A DNA stretch of 64,000 nt, from positions 496,001-560,000 of the forward strand of contig JACJZI010000004.1 in NCBI GenBank assembly GCA_020635655.1, written 5' to 3'. Made by a program: the position numbers and the translations under genes. This DNA is from Flavobacteriales bacterium (GTDB lineage Bacteria; Bacteroidota; Bacteroidia; Flavobacteriales_F; PHOS-HE28). The notes under the pieces were generated by a model, which was not told where the DNA came from, did not search any database, and was given only the letters and a program-made list of their open reading frames with translations. Within the stretch, counting starts at the first letter, position 1. Each line of letters opens with the position of its first letter. Of this stretch, positions 25,541 to 34,508 are shown piece by piece.

Positions 25541-27547
25541 TCATTTCGGAACGAGCGCTGGATGGCCGCTCCGATCGGATGGTCGCAGGTCGCGCTCCAC
25601 CTGGTACATCGCGGCTTTCCACCGCCCGTTCACGTCGATGACGCTCCAACTGGGACCTGGCCAACAGTCGTTGAGCTGCCAGAACAAGGTGCCCATGCAC
25701 CGCGGGGCTGCTGCGCGATGGGACATGATCGCCATGTGCAGGGCCATCGCTTGTACTTTCTGGCTCGCTTCGATGAAGCCTTGGAGGGTCCGGGGAACAG
25801 GTCCCAACTCCCGTTCAATGGCATCCCGGATCGGGCGATCCGTGCGGTAGCTGCGTTGACGGTGTTCCAGCACCGGGGATCCCGGGAACAGGTCCTGGGG
25901 GGACAGGTATTCGGCAAGTGTGGCACTGTCCGGATAGGATTGGAACCCGTACTCACTGACGAAACGCCCCACGTTGCTCCCATAGGACCTGAACGTCGAA
26001 TCCGCATGCCATACCCCCCAATAGTGAAGATCACCATTGCGGAGCCCCGCTGCGTTGCCCCAGTTGCTCAAGGGTGACGAGGGGATGTAGGATGTGCCAT
26101 CCAACTCTCCGATCCATTGTGGTATCTCATGCTCGAACAGGGCGAGATAGCTGGCGCGCAACCGGATGGAATCCCTGGGTGAATAGCCATAGGTCCGCTG
26201 CCAGCCCCAATTCTTCCAGGCCACATCGAGTTCATTGTTCCCGCACCACAATGCAAGACAGGCATGATCGCGGATGCGGCGTACCTGTTCACGCACCTCG
26301 GCTTCCACATTGGCCGTGAACGCGGGGTCATCGGGCACGAGATCGGCGAACATCAGGTCCTGCCAGACCAGGATCCCGGCCGTGTCGCAGGCATCGAGAA
26401 ATGCATCCGGCGGGTACACGCCTCCTGCCCAGACCCGCACCATGTTGAAATGGGCCCGCTGCATGTCCTTCACCAACCGCACCCAGGCCTGATCTCCCGC
26501 ACGCGGCAGGAGCATGTCCGGCGGTAAAAGGTTGGCACCTTGCATGAACAAGGGATGGCCATTGACCATGAAAGTGAAGGCATTCCCGATGCTGTCCGCT
26601 TCTTGATCGAGCTGGATCGACCGCAACCCGATGCGCTTCACCCTGCGATCGAGGACCGCGCCCGCCTTCCACACCTCGATATCGAGGGGGTATAGCACCT
26701 GGTCCCCCGAACCGTTCGGCCACCAGCGCTGGGGATCCTTCACGGCAAAGGTCAGTTCAGCGACACCCGTGCGATCGGGAACCGACCGTTCCATGTCCCC
26801 ATCGAGCGATGCGGCCACCAGGATGCCTTCCCGCGCTCCGGCAATGGTGATGCGGCAAACAACCTGGAACACATCCCCACGGTCGGTCTGTTCCACGCGC
26901 ACCTCAGCGACACGGGCCTGGTCCCATGCCTCCAGCGCCACTGGCTTCCATATGCCGCATGTGACCAAGGGAGGACAGAGATCCCATCCGAACTGAAAAG
27001 CGGCCTTCCGAACGTAGGGCGCCACCTTGACCTGCCCCGTCTCATTGTCCGAAGGCAATTGGATCCCGAAGGCCCTTTCTCGGTCACGACCGATCTTCAA
27101 TGGTGATCGGAAACGTACTTCCAAAGTGTCCGGACCGCTCTTCAAATAAGGGCGAACCTCGAACCGCCAGGAGCGGAACATGTTGTCCGCATGACCCAGA
27201 TAGGCCCCATTCAAGAAGATATCCGCATAGGTATCCAAACCATTGAACAAAAGATCGATATGATCCATTCCAAGTATCTGAGCATCAACGTAAAATACAT
27301 TTTCATATATCCAATCTTTTTCAGCAACCCATTGGATGCTGTCAATGTTGTCCCCGACAAAGGGATCCGGGATGCGTCCCGACCGCATCAGGTCCTGTTG
27401 GACGGTGCCAGGGACTCGGGCAGGAAGCCAATCATCCATTCCGACCTGGGTGAGGACCCAACCACTGTCCAAGGAGGTGCGGATGACCTGGGCGCTGGTC
27501 GCTTGGAGCAGCACCAAGGAACAACCGATGGCCCCGGCGCGCATCAT
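25541..27547 (-). CDS. GH2 family beta-mannosidase, C-terminally short
   Basis: 668 residues with a signal peptide (ending TSAQ). The N-terminal jelly roll (about 25-200: DWIYENVFYV, LLFNGLDTYADIFLNG, FGWDLCPPLVTCGIWKPV), the Ig-like domain and the TIM barrel are intact. The acid/base is E439 in WCGNNELD and the nucleophile E532 in VSEYGFQSYP, both typical of beta-mannosidases. The protein stops soon after the barrel (WQLNDCWPGPSWSVID...), whereas relatives run to about 820-890 residues with further Ig domains. It overlaps the cutC start by ATGA and is the last gene of that operon. Likely periplasmic; removes beta-1,4-mannose, for example from the N-glycan core. Confidence 0.92.
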   Translation of the reverse strand: MMRAGAIGCSLVLLQATSAQVIRTSLDSGWVLTQVGMDDWLPARVPGTVQQDLMRSGRIPDPFVGDNIDSIQWVAEKDWIYENVFYVDAQILGMDHIDLLFNGLDTYADIFLNGAYLGHADNMFRSWRFEVRPYLKSGPDTLEVRFRSPLKIGRDRERAFGIQLPSDNETGQVKVAPYVRKAAFQFGWDLCPPLVTCGIWKPVALEAWDQARVAEVRVEQTDRGDVFQVVCRITIAGAREGILVAASLDGDMERSVPDRTGVAELTFAVKDPQRWWPNGSGDQVLYPLDIEVWKAGAVLDRRVKRIGLRSIQLDQEADSIGNAFTFMVNGHPLFMQGANLLPPDMLLPRAGDQAWVRLVKDMQRAHFNMVRVWAGGVYPPDAFLDACDTAGILVWQDLMFADLVPDDPAFTANVEAEVREQVRRIRDHACLALWCGNNELDVAWKNWGWQRTYGYSPRDSIRLRASYLALFEHEIPQWIGELDGTSYIPSSPLSNWGNAAGLRNGDLHYWGVWHADSTFRSYGSNVGRFVSEYGFQSYPDSATLAEYLSPQDLFPGSPVLEHRQRSYRTDRPIRDAIERELGPVPRTLQGFIEASQKVQAMALHMAIMSHRAAAPRCMGTLFWQLNDCWPGPSWSVIDVNGRWKAAMYQVERDLRPSDRSGHPALVPK

Positions 27548-28284
27548 CGGAGCCCGGCCTTGTCCAATGCTTCGAGGACCCGATCGATCTTGGCGCGGTC
27601 CGGAGATCGTTCGGGCCCCACCCCCTCGGCATCACTTGACAATGCCACTTCATGGACCCTTTGAACAGCAGGCATGCGCGCCGAGAAATGCACTTCCTCC
27701 ACACCTGTCCGTTCCACGATACGAACGACGTTGTCAGGACCAATACCACCGGCCGCAGCGATACGCAGGCCGTCCGCTTTTTTGACCAGCTCGGCGATCA
27801 TGGCGACACCCTCCGCTGCCCGGTCCCTGCCTCCGGACGTCAGGATCCGGCGCATGCCTGCATCCTGGCAGTATATCAAGGCTCGGTGCAGGTCCCTGGA
27901 CCGATCGATGGCACGATGAAAGGTCAACTCATGGTCCGGGTGGGCGGCACGCAGACCCTCCAGGACGACCCGATCGGGCAAACCGTCCGCGTCCAAGGCA
28001 CCAACGACCAGTCCATGCATCCTGGGCAATGCCGCGAATGCATGGGCATCAAGCCGCAGAATGGCCAATTCGTGCCGGTCGTAGAGGAAGTCCCCTGGCC
28101 TGGGTCGGACCAACAGCCGCAGAGGGACTTCGACCACGCGGCCCACCTCCACGGTCAGGCCCATGCTCGGGGTGATGCCTCCGCACTCGGCCCAACTGCA
28201 AAGCTCCACCCGATCGGCGCCGGCCAAGCAGGCGGTTCGGGCCTCCCCTACACTGGTGACGCAGACCTCCACCTGGACCCGCAT
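27544..28284 (-). CDS. cutC: CutC family protein
   Basis: 246 residues, a TIM barrel of the CutC family: VEVCVTSVGEARTACLAGADRVELCS at the N-terminus (key part GADRVELC), MRRILTSGG, and AAAGGIGPDNV with the following VHFSAR. CutC was named for copper homeostasis in Escherichia coli, but that role has been questioned and no copper ligand cluster is visible here. It is translationally coupled (ATGA) with a beta-mannosidase, so a sugar-related function is at least as likely. First gene of the two-gene operon; no signal peptide, so cytoplasmic. Confidence 0.9.
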   Translation of the reverse strand: MRVQVEVCVTSVGEARTACLAGADRVELCSWAECGGITPSMGLTVEVGRVVEVPLRLLVRPRPGDFLYDRHELAILRLDAHAFAALPRMHGLVVGALDADGLPDRVVLEGLRAAHPDHELTFHRAIDRSRDLHRALIYCQDAGMRRILTSGGRDRAAEGVAMIAELVKKADGLRIAAAGGIGPDNVVRIVERTGVEEVHFSARMPAVQRVHEVALSSDAEGVGPERSPDRAKIDRVLEALDKAGLR

Positions 28285-28397
28285 GCTCCAAACCTACGGC
28301 ACGGGACCGCTTGACGATCTTTTGTTGGTAAGGAGGAGGGTCCGATCGCCGGACCAAGGCCCTTCCCCCCGATATTCACACCTGAAATCCGACCCCT

Positions 28398-30149
28398 ATG
28401 TCCGTGACCCCCACCAAGATCGCCGCAGCGCACAAGGAATTGCGCCGCGAGCATGGAGGCCTCCAGAACGACTATTTCGGATTGGTCTTCCTTGAGGAGG
28501 AATACCACGTGAGCCGCGACCAGGCCATCCAGCAGGTTGCCTTTGGTGACCAGGACAGCGGCATCGACGGCTTCCACCTCGACAAGCGAAGTGTGCTCCT
28601 CTTCATATTCAAGTATGGCAGGAACCAGGACATGTTCCGGGACAGCTACCAAATGCTGCTGGGCGGCGGCGTGGAACAGCTCTTTGGCGATGGACCAGCG
28701 CAGGACCCGCTGTTGAAGCGGCTTCGGAACAAGCTGCAGGCCGACAAGAACGCCGTGGACAAGGTGGTGTTCCAATTCGTGTTCCTGGGTGATCCGGAGG
28801 AGGCCGAGCGAAGCACGGTGCTGGACAAACTGCGGGAGGACCTGGAGAACAAGCAATATCTGATCAATCACTTCTTCGGCGGACGTCCCGTGACCATGGT
28901 GGTGCAATACCGCAGTGTCACCGGTCGTACGAGCGAGGCACATGAGCACCGCACCCGCCAGTTCGAATTGGAGCTGGGCAACGTGCTGGACGCCACCGGT
29001 CCGAGCGGCGAGAACATGCACGTAGGCTTCATGCGGCTGTGGGACCTGTACCAGATGCACAAGGCCATGGGCGACCGTTTCTTCGAGCGGAACATCCGCT
29101 ATGGCATGCCGGAGAACAGCCCTGCCAACCAGGCCATGGACAAGGCGTTCAAGCAGATCCTGGTGGACGGTGCATTGGACGCCTCGCGCTTCCTTTTCGA
29201 TCACAATGGCGTCACCTTCAGTTGCGAACGCTTCGCCCCAACACTGACCGGCAAGGTGCAGATCTTGGAGCCCCGTCTGCTGAACGGCGCGCAGACCATC
29301 GCCACCATCAGCCGCTTCCTCGCACGGTACGATGGCCATGCCGACATCAATCGGATCAAGGACCGGCTCAAGCGCATCCGTGTCATGGCGCGTGTGGTGA
29401 GCGACGCGACCGACGAATTCGTGGTGGGTGTCACCATCAACAACAACCGCCAAACGCCGATACAACCCTGGAACCTGCGGGCGAACGACATGATCCAATT
29501 GCAGCTGCAGGACCGGTTCCGCACGCTGGGGATCTTCTACGAGCGGCAGGAACGCAGCTTCGAAGCCCACACCCCCGAGGAACTGGAGGAGCTCGGCATC
29601 GTGGAGAACAAGGCGATCGGCCTGCTCAAGCTGGCCCAGACCTTCCTGGCCAGCGAAGGTGAGATCGACAAGATGCGCAGCATGCGCACTGCCTTCCAGG
29701 AAGACCGCATCTATGAGATGATGTTCAGTGCCTCACGGCTCAACGCCGATCCGCGCCACATCGTATTGTGCTACAAGGTGCAGGAACGACTGGGACGGAT
29801 CACGCGTGAGATCGTGGAACGCGGCGTGCACAAATATGCCTTCCTGCCCAAGGCGCGCTTGCTGCTCTTTGCCCTGATGTGCCAGGCGATCCTGAACGAC
29901 CCCGACCTGGAACGGTGGGCCGAGGACCACGGCACGGACATGGTGGTGAGCGCGGACTATGCACGCATGTTGTACGACAGGGCCAGTGCCAAGTGCCGCC
30001 CGGTGATCAGTGAATTGATCGCCCTGCCGCAATATGCCCCCAAGGTGGCCGAGGAGCGCTTCGACTTCCTGCGGACCCATGCCGCATGGAAACACGCCAT
30101 GACGATCGCGAATGAACGGCACGGCTGGGGGATGAAGCGGCTGCGTTGA
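28398..30149 (+). CDS. AIPR family (abortive infection phage resistance) protein
   Basis: 583 residues. The AIPR core (PF10592) is seen in FFERNIRYGMPENSPANQAM (about 225-245), FDHNGVTFSCE (about 267-277), ILEPRLLNGAQTIATISRF and VGVTINNNRQTPI, matching the family's NIR..lG, NNGit, i.NG.QT and N.Q..v motifs. The N-terminal region (about 40-75) has DQDSGIDGFHLD then LLFIFKYG, which resembles a PD-(D/E)xK nuclease in which the usual acidic or glutamine residue before x-K is replaced by isoleucine (I70-F71-K72). The family was named from lactococcal AbiR/AbiP-like phage-resistance proteins. It stands alone with no methylase or partner beside it; the divergent cutC operon begins 113 bp upstream. 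Confidence 0.88.
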   Translation: MSVTPTKIAAAHKELRREHGGLQNDYFGLVFLEEEYHVSRDQAIQQVAFGDQDSGIDGFHLDKRSVLLFIFKYGRNQDMFRDSYQMLLGGGVEQLFGDGPAQDPLLKRLRNKLQADKNAVDKVVFQFVFLGDPEEAERSTVLDKLREDLENKQYLINHFFGGRPVTMVVQYRSVTGRTSEAHEHRTRQFELELGNVLDATGPSGENMHVGFMRLWDLYQMHKAMGDRFFERNIRYGMPENSPANQAMDKAFKQILVDGALDASRFLFDHNGVTFSCERFAPTLTGKVQILEPRLLNGAQTIATISRFLARYDGHADINRIKDRLKRIRVMARVVSDATDEFVVGVTINNNRQTPIQPWNLRANDMIQLQLQDRFRTLGIFYERQERSFEAHTPEELEELGIVENKAIGLLKLAQTFLASEGEIDKMRSMRTAFQEDRIYEMMFSASRLNADPRHIVLCYKVQERLGRITREIVERGVHKYAFLPKARLLLFALMCQAILNDPDLERWAEDHGTDMVVSADYARMLYDRASAKCRPVISELIALPQYAPKVAEERFDFLRTHAAWKHAMTIANERHGWGMKRLR

Positions 30150-30204
30150 CGGAACTGCCGAAGGGGTCCGGCCTGGTCCAAGGGACCCGGAACGATCATA
30201 CTTC

Positions 30205-30212
30205 TATCTTCG
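30205..30212 (+). promoter_or_regulatory. -7-like box TATCTTCG
   Basis: TATCTTCG (TAnnTTYG) lies 61 bp before the ATG at 30274, in the gap after the AIPR gene. Confidence 0.35.
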
Positions 30213-30273
30213 GGGGCCTCGTGCTTCATGCTCGGCACGATGCTTGGTCCGACCCTTGCCTCAACCGTACATC

Positions 30274-32241
30274 ATGCGCCATTCGAACCTGTTCCTCACC
30301 ACGCTCCTCGCACCTCTGGTCCTTTGTTCTGCCAATATCCCGGCACAGGACACACCGGCTTGGATCAGCTCCACCGGTGGCACGATAAACTGGCTCCGCA
30401 CCACATCAGCGGGTGCCTTGGTGGCTTGCAATGCCGATGGGCTGATCGGTCTGGACCCTGAAAGCGGCAAGATCGCATGGACCATACACGAGCTTGCTGG
30501 TGCATCGGAGACGGGGTATGAAGAGGTCGCGAACACACCCTTCATCACCATTGTCCCTGCCAACGGCCCGGACCAACTGTTCATCGTGGAACCATTCAGT
30601 GGGACGGTGCTGTTCAATAGTATGAGCGCGGGCATCAACAGTATCGTGAGCAAATATTTCCTCTACGCGAACGATGCGATCGTGCTTGTCGGCCGGAACA
30701 GCGCCGCAAAACCTGTCATGGTCTGCGTGGACATGACAACGGGAAGCGTGCGCTGGACGAAGGACAGTGGCTTTAGTCGGCTGTCCGCATGTACCAGCGC
30801 AGGTCCTGATGCGATGCTGGTCGGCACGCTCTTTTACGCGTACAAGTTGGATGCACGATCGGGCGATGTGCTTTGGAGAAGGTGTCCGGATCCCAAGTTC
30901 GGGTCCATGACAAGTTTGTTCTCTGCATTGGACGAGAATGGAGTGAAATTGGCCCCCGACATGGAACCTCAGGCGGTTTTTGTTACGACCGAACACGCTC
31001 CCGACCTCTGTTTCATGGCCATGCAGACCACGAAAAAGACACAAAGAACGGACGGTCAGGGCAAGACCTCCATGGAGACCACATATAGCACCTTTGTGAA
31101 CGCATTCCGGATCACTGATGGGAGCTATGCCTGGGAAAAGCCGCTTCAATTCAACAATCGGTCAGGGACCATCATCCCTCTTTCCCGTGGCCTTCTCGTA
31201 GGTGCCGCTGACCGTGGCACGATCGATATGTTGGACTACACGACCGGTAACGGCCTATGGGGCAAGAACGGAAGGGGCATCAATGTGAAGGGTCCACTGA
31301 GCGGTGCCGTGGAGATCGGAGCGACCACACTGCTGAACAGCGGTGACAAGAATGCGATGACGATACTGGTCGACGCATCAGGTGAAGACCTGTGGAAGAA
31401 GCCCGTGAAGTTGGCTGGCTCGATGCGACGCGTCATCCTGCGCAAAGGGTCCGTCCTGATCAGCACAACGGAAGAGGCCGATCTGATCGGCCTGACGACC
31501 GGAGAAAGCCTTATTGACGGTCCATTCGAGGGAGGGGATGGCTTGGTCGCACAAAAGGACGGCGATACCTATCTGTTCAACACCAGGACCGGCCTGCTCT
31601 ATGCGATGTCCTCTGGAACGAACGCTGTCAATGCGCTGTCTTCCGCTCCGCTGGAGTTCGAGGGCAAGGAGAAGCCGACGGACCTGGAGCTTACCGATGC
31701 TGGGTACGTGATCGGTTCCGACCAGAACCTGGCACTGATCGGCAAGGATGGGGCCGTGAAGTTCAAGAAGTACGTTCCTGCGGTGCGTGAGCCCGGCCTC
31801 ACCCGTGCACTGAAATATGCGAGCGCTGTCCGGGCTGCCTACTATACGGCCGCGTTCGGGTACACTTCCGCAGCCTTCGGTTCCGTGAGCCAGAACATCC
31901 AGGTCACTGACGCGAGCAGCGCTGCTGCACGGGACGTGACCGGCGCAGTAAGCGAGGTCTATGGCGATGCGGCAAAGACGGGCATGGACGCCACCAAACG
32001 TTTCCTACAGGAGGCCAATGCCCGTTTCAAGGCCACGGCCAGCACGAGCGACGTGCAATTCATGTTGACCGATCTGGGCAAGCGACAATATGCGCTGAAG
32101 GCCGTAAGTAAAAAGGATGGCAGCGAACTGGCCACGATACCGGTCGGAAAGGACAAGACCCCACAATACGAAGTGGATGGCTTCACGAATACGGTGTATC
32201 TGACCGATGGTGCTGAAGTGAAAGCGTTCCACGTGAAGTAG
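30274..32241 (+). CDS. exported PQQ-like beta-propeller repeat protein
   Basis: 655 residues with a signal peptide (LFLTTLLAPLVLCSANIPAQ). Repeated blades of the form L(D/N)..(T/S)G...W (GLDPESGKIAWT, CVDMTTGSVRWT, KLDARSGDVLWR, RITDGSYAWE, DYTTGNGLWG) identify a PQQ-binding-like (pyrroloquinoline quinone repeat) propeller. The catalytic residues of PQQ dehydrogenases are not apparent, so a scaffold or binding role is more likely. Residues about 530-600 form an alanine-rich helical insert (SAVRAAYYTAAFGYTSAAFG). No sorting domain at the C-terminus. ATG at 30274 starts the signal peptide. Confidence 0.75.
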   Translation: MRHSNLFLTTLLAPLVLCSANIPAQDTPAWISSTGGTINWLRTTSAGALVACNADGLIGLDPESGKIAWTIHELAGASETGYEEVANTPFITIVPANGPDQLFIVEPFSGTVLFNSMSAGINSIVSKYFLYANDAIVLVGRNSAAKPVMVCVDMTTGSVRWTKDSGFSRLSACTSAGPDAMLVGTLFYAYKLDARSGDVLWRRCPDPKFGSMTSLFSALDENGVKLAPDMEPQAVFVTTEHAPDLCFMAMQTTKKTQRTDGQGKTSMETTYSTFVNAFRITDGSYAWEKPLQFNNRSGTIIPLSRGLLVGAADRGTIDMLDYTTGNGLWGKNGRGINVKGPLSGAVEIGATTLLNSGDKNAMTILVDASGEDLWKKPVKLAGSMRRVILRKGSVLISTTEEADLIGLTTGESLIDGPFEGGDGLVAQKDGDTYLFNTRTGLLYAMSSGTNAVNALSSAPLEFEGKEKPTDLELTDAGYVIGSDQNLALIGKDGAVKFKKYVPAVREPGLTRALKYASAVRAAYYTAAFGYTSAAFGSVSQNIQVTDASSAAARDVTGAVSEVYGDAAKTGMDATKRFLQEANARFKATASTSDVQFMLTDLGKRQYALKAVSKKDGSELATIPVGKDKTPQYEVDGFTNTVYLTDGAEVKAFHVK

Positions 32242-32328
32242 AATGCCGTCCATCCCGGACGTGGACCGTTGCTGTGTGGGCCATTGCTGCGCGGTCCGCG
32301 CAGTCCCATCTTTCGGAAAAGTCCGACG

Positions 32329-32733
32329 ATGGACGTTGAACGCCGCCTTCGCCTGCTCTCCCTTCTGCATTACGTCTATGGTGTGTTCATCAGCCTCGCG
32401 GGCACGGCACTGCTCGTGGTGGTGCTAATCGGGGTTTTCATGCACTCCGATCTGATGGCCGATGAAGCCGGCAGCGACATGCCCCGCTGGTTGGGTGCGG
32501 GCATGCAGGTATTCGGTTGGGCGGTCTTCCTGCTGGTGGAAACGGTGGGTGTGCTGAACATCATCAGTGGCAGCCTTCTTTCACGGCGACGGGGCCGCAC
32601 GTTCTCCATTGCCGTGGCCATCCTGGACTGTTTCAACATACCGCTCGGGCTTCTGATGGGGATCTTCACACTGGTGACCTTGTTCGACCGGCGAACAGAG
32701 GATGCCTATGGCCTGACCGCGGCGGCGCGCTGA
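32329..32733 (+). CDS. small three-helix membrane protein, unknown function
   Basis: 134 residues, three membrane segments (about 14-38, 60-80 and 95-115) and a charged N-terminus MDVERRLRLLSLLHYVYG. The spacing (H-Y-V-Y-G then LNIISG and FNIPLG) resembles uncharacterised Bacteroidota membrane proteins annotated only as hypothetical. ATG at 32329 is chosen over an in-frame ATG 60 bp upstream that precedes a proline/arginine-rich stretch. Ends 6 bp from the convergent phospholipase-like gene. Confidence 0.6.
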   Translation: MDVERRLRLLSLLHYVYGVFISLAGTALLVVVLIGVFMHSDLMADEAGSDMPRWLGAGMQVFGWAVFLLVETVGVLNIISGSLLSRRRGRTFSIAVAILDCFNIPLGLLMGIFTLVTLFDRRTEDAYGLTAAAR

Positions 32734-32739
32734 ACCGGA

Positions 32740-33747
32740 TCATTCCGGATGCTCCCGACCAAAGGCCTTGGTCGCCATGCGATATTGTTCCTCCTCCGCG
32801 GCGATCACCTTCCTGAGGCTGTCACTGACCTCCTTCTCCTCGAGGCGATCGAGATCGGGCTGACCAGCGTTCACCCAGGCCGTGTACCAAAAACTGCCGA
32901 GGGTGATGATGGCGGCGTTCATCCGTCGCTCCACCATGCCATCCATTGCGTCCTCATAGGCCTTCGTGTATTCCCGGGAATACGTCCGAGCGGTGCCCCG
33001 TCCCCGGTCCTCAAATCCATATTGCTTGTCGTCCGGCCAATCCGCGTCCAAGGCCCTTTCGATCGCCAGCACCGAATCCACCTCAGCGTGACTGTCGCGC
33101 ACCGCGGCCCAGGCTGCCTCCAGCGGACGATCGATGTATCGCGCCCGACCCACCATGTGGTCATATGCTTCAGCGGAAAGCTCGGGTATCCGCGACTCCC
33201 AGAACGCATGGATGCCCACCTGGCCTGTCATCTGGCCGTTGTAGTTCTCCGTGGTGTGGAGCGGCACGTGTGCATCGGCCACATAGTGCCCAAGGTCCGC
33301 GGCATAGCGCAGGATGCGATCAACATTGCCGCGCTTGAACGCGTTCACCAGGCGATCGTGCTCCAGCACAATGTACCAGGGCACGATGCCGTAAGCGTCC
33401 AACGTGTCCTCGCTGAATTTCTGAACAGCCAGGTCCCATCGTTCGGGCATCACGGCGAAGGGATCGTCCCCCGCCTTGGCATAGTGATCGATATCGATGT
33501 AATGCCGTGGCGCTTCGGCAGGGTCGGAGTAGCGTCTGCGGTCGGGATCCACCGCATGATCGGAGATCCAGTCGATATGCCGTTTGAAGAAGGGGAACAT
33601 CTCCGGAGGCAGTGTATAACAGGCCATGCGGTTGATGCGCTTGTGCCCGTAGAATCCCCAGGCACCCGCATCCTGGAGCGTGGTCAATGGCCAGAGCAGG
33701 AGAAGCACCAGCAGCACCACCGGACCGATCCAGCGCCGTTCCTTCAT
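32740..33747 (-). CDS. zinc-dependent phospholipase C / S1-P1 nuclease-like protein
   Basis: 335 residues with an N-terminal signal anchor (VVLLVLLLLWPLTTL). Zinc-ligand motifs of the superfamily are visible: W30 and H35 in AWGFYGHKRIN, HYIDIDHY, and DLGHYVADAHVPLHTTENY with the following GIHAFWES. Such all-helical enzymes bind three zinc ions and cleave phosphodiesters of phospholipids or nucleic acids. Exported, probably periplasmic. It overlaps the comB start by ATGA, so it is the last gene of a six-gene operon led by the sugar epimerase at 38620. Confidence 0.83.
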   Translation of the reverse strand: MKERRWIGPVVLLVLLLLWPLTTLQDAGAWGFYGHKRINRMACYTLPPEMFPFFKRHIDWISDHAVDPDRRRYSDPAEAPRHYIDIDHYAKAGDDPFAVMPERWDLAVQKFSEDTLDAYGIVPWYIVLEHDRLVNAFKRGNVDRILRYAADLGHYVADAHVPLHTTENYNGQMTGQVGIHAFWESRIPELSAEAYDHMVGRARYIDRPLEAAWAAVRDSHAEVDSVLAIERALDADWPDDKQYGFEDRGRGTARTYSREYTKAYEDAMDGMVERRMNAAIITLGSFWYTAWVNAGQPDLDRLEEKEVSDSLRKVIAAEEEQYRMATKAFGREHPE

Positions 33748-34508
33748 GGAACAAGTAGTGGTGTTCGCATCGGCACCAAGCTGCCTTCCTCCATGATCGG
33801 GATCACGTCCGTCAGGTCGGAGGAGAGGCAGTATTTGGCATCGGCCAAGAGCTGCAGTTGTTCGATCCGTCGCCGGCGAGGAGCAGCCTTCAGGATGCCC
33901 AGGAAGTTCTTTTTTGCGGCCATGAAGAGGTAACGCGCTGCGATACTGCTGTCCTCCTCCAGGCCGAACTTGCCCGTCTCCAGTAGTCGGTCCATCACCG
34001 CACCCGCGAACGTGCTATCCTCCAGGTTGAACTTGCCACGCCATCCTGCGCAGAGCAGCAGGATGTTCTCGTCCTGTGCGGCGAGCCAGTCACTGAGTGC
34101 GGTCAGGTTCAGGAAGGAACCGATGACGAGCTTCCTGGCATTCTTGGCCAGGTCGATGGTGCGTGTGCCGTTCGTGGTGGTCATGACGATGGTCTTGCCC
34201 CGCACATCGCCATCGCGATAGGCCAGAGGTGAATTGCCATACTGGAAGCCGTCCACGATCTCGCCGTTCCGCTCGGCGGCTGCGATGTATCCCTCCCGAC
34301 CCATATAGGCTTGCGCCTCCTCCACCGTGGCGACCGGAATAATGCGTTCCGCACCGTGGGCAAAGGCCGTTACCATGGCCGAGGTGGCACGCAGGATGTC
34401 GATCACCACCACGACACCCATGTCCTGGGCATAAAGCGGGTATTGGTCGGGCAGGAAACAGACCTCGACCCGGAACTTGTAATCGGTGCGCTTGGGGCGC
34501 GGGCTCAT
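33744..34508 (-). CDS. comB: 2-phosphosulfolactate phosphatase family protein (ComB)
   Basis: 254 residues matching the ComB family: [21 protein letters not shown] (key part D-x-L-R-A-x-T/S), [18 protein letters not shown] and [16 protein letters not shown]. ComB removes phosphate from phosphosulfolactate in coenzyme M synthesis by methanogens, and homologues are widespread in Bacteroidota that make no coenzyme M, where the substrate is uncertain; sulfolactate-type metabolism or sulfonolipid synthesis is possible. It overlaps gcvT (34505-34508) and the phospholipase gene (33744-33747) by 4 bp each. Confidence 0.88.
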   Translation of the reverse strand: MSPRPKRTDYKFRVEVCFLPDQYPLYAQDMGVVVVIDILRATSAMVTAFAHGAERIIPVATVEEAQAYMGREGYIAAAERNGEIVDGFQYGNSPLAYRDGDVRGKTIVMTTTNGTRTIDLAKNARKLVIGSFLNLTALSDWLAAQDENILLLCAGWRGKFNLEDSTFAGAVMDRLLETGKFGLEEDSSIAARYLFMAAKKNFLGILKAAPRRRRIEQLQLLADAKYCLSSDLTDVIPIMEEGSLVPMRTPLLVP

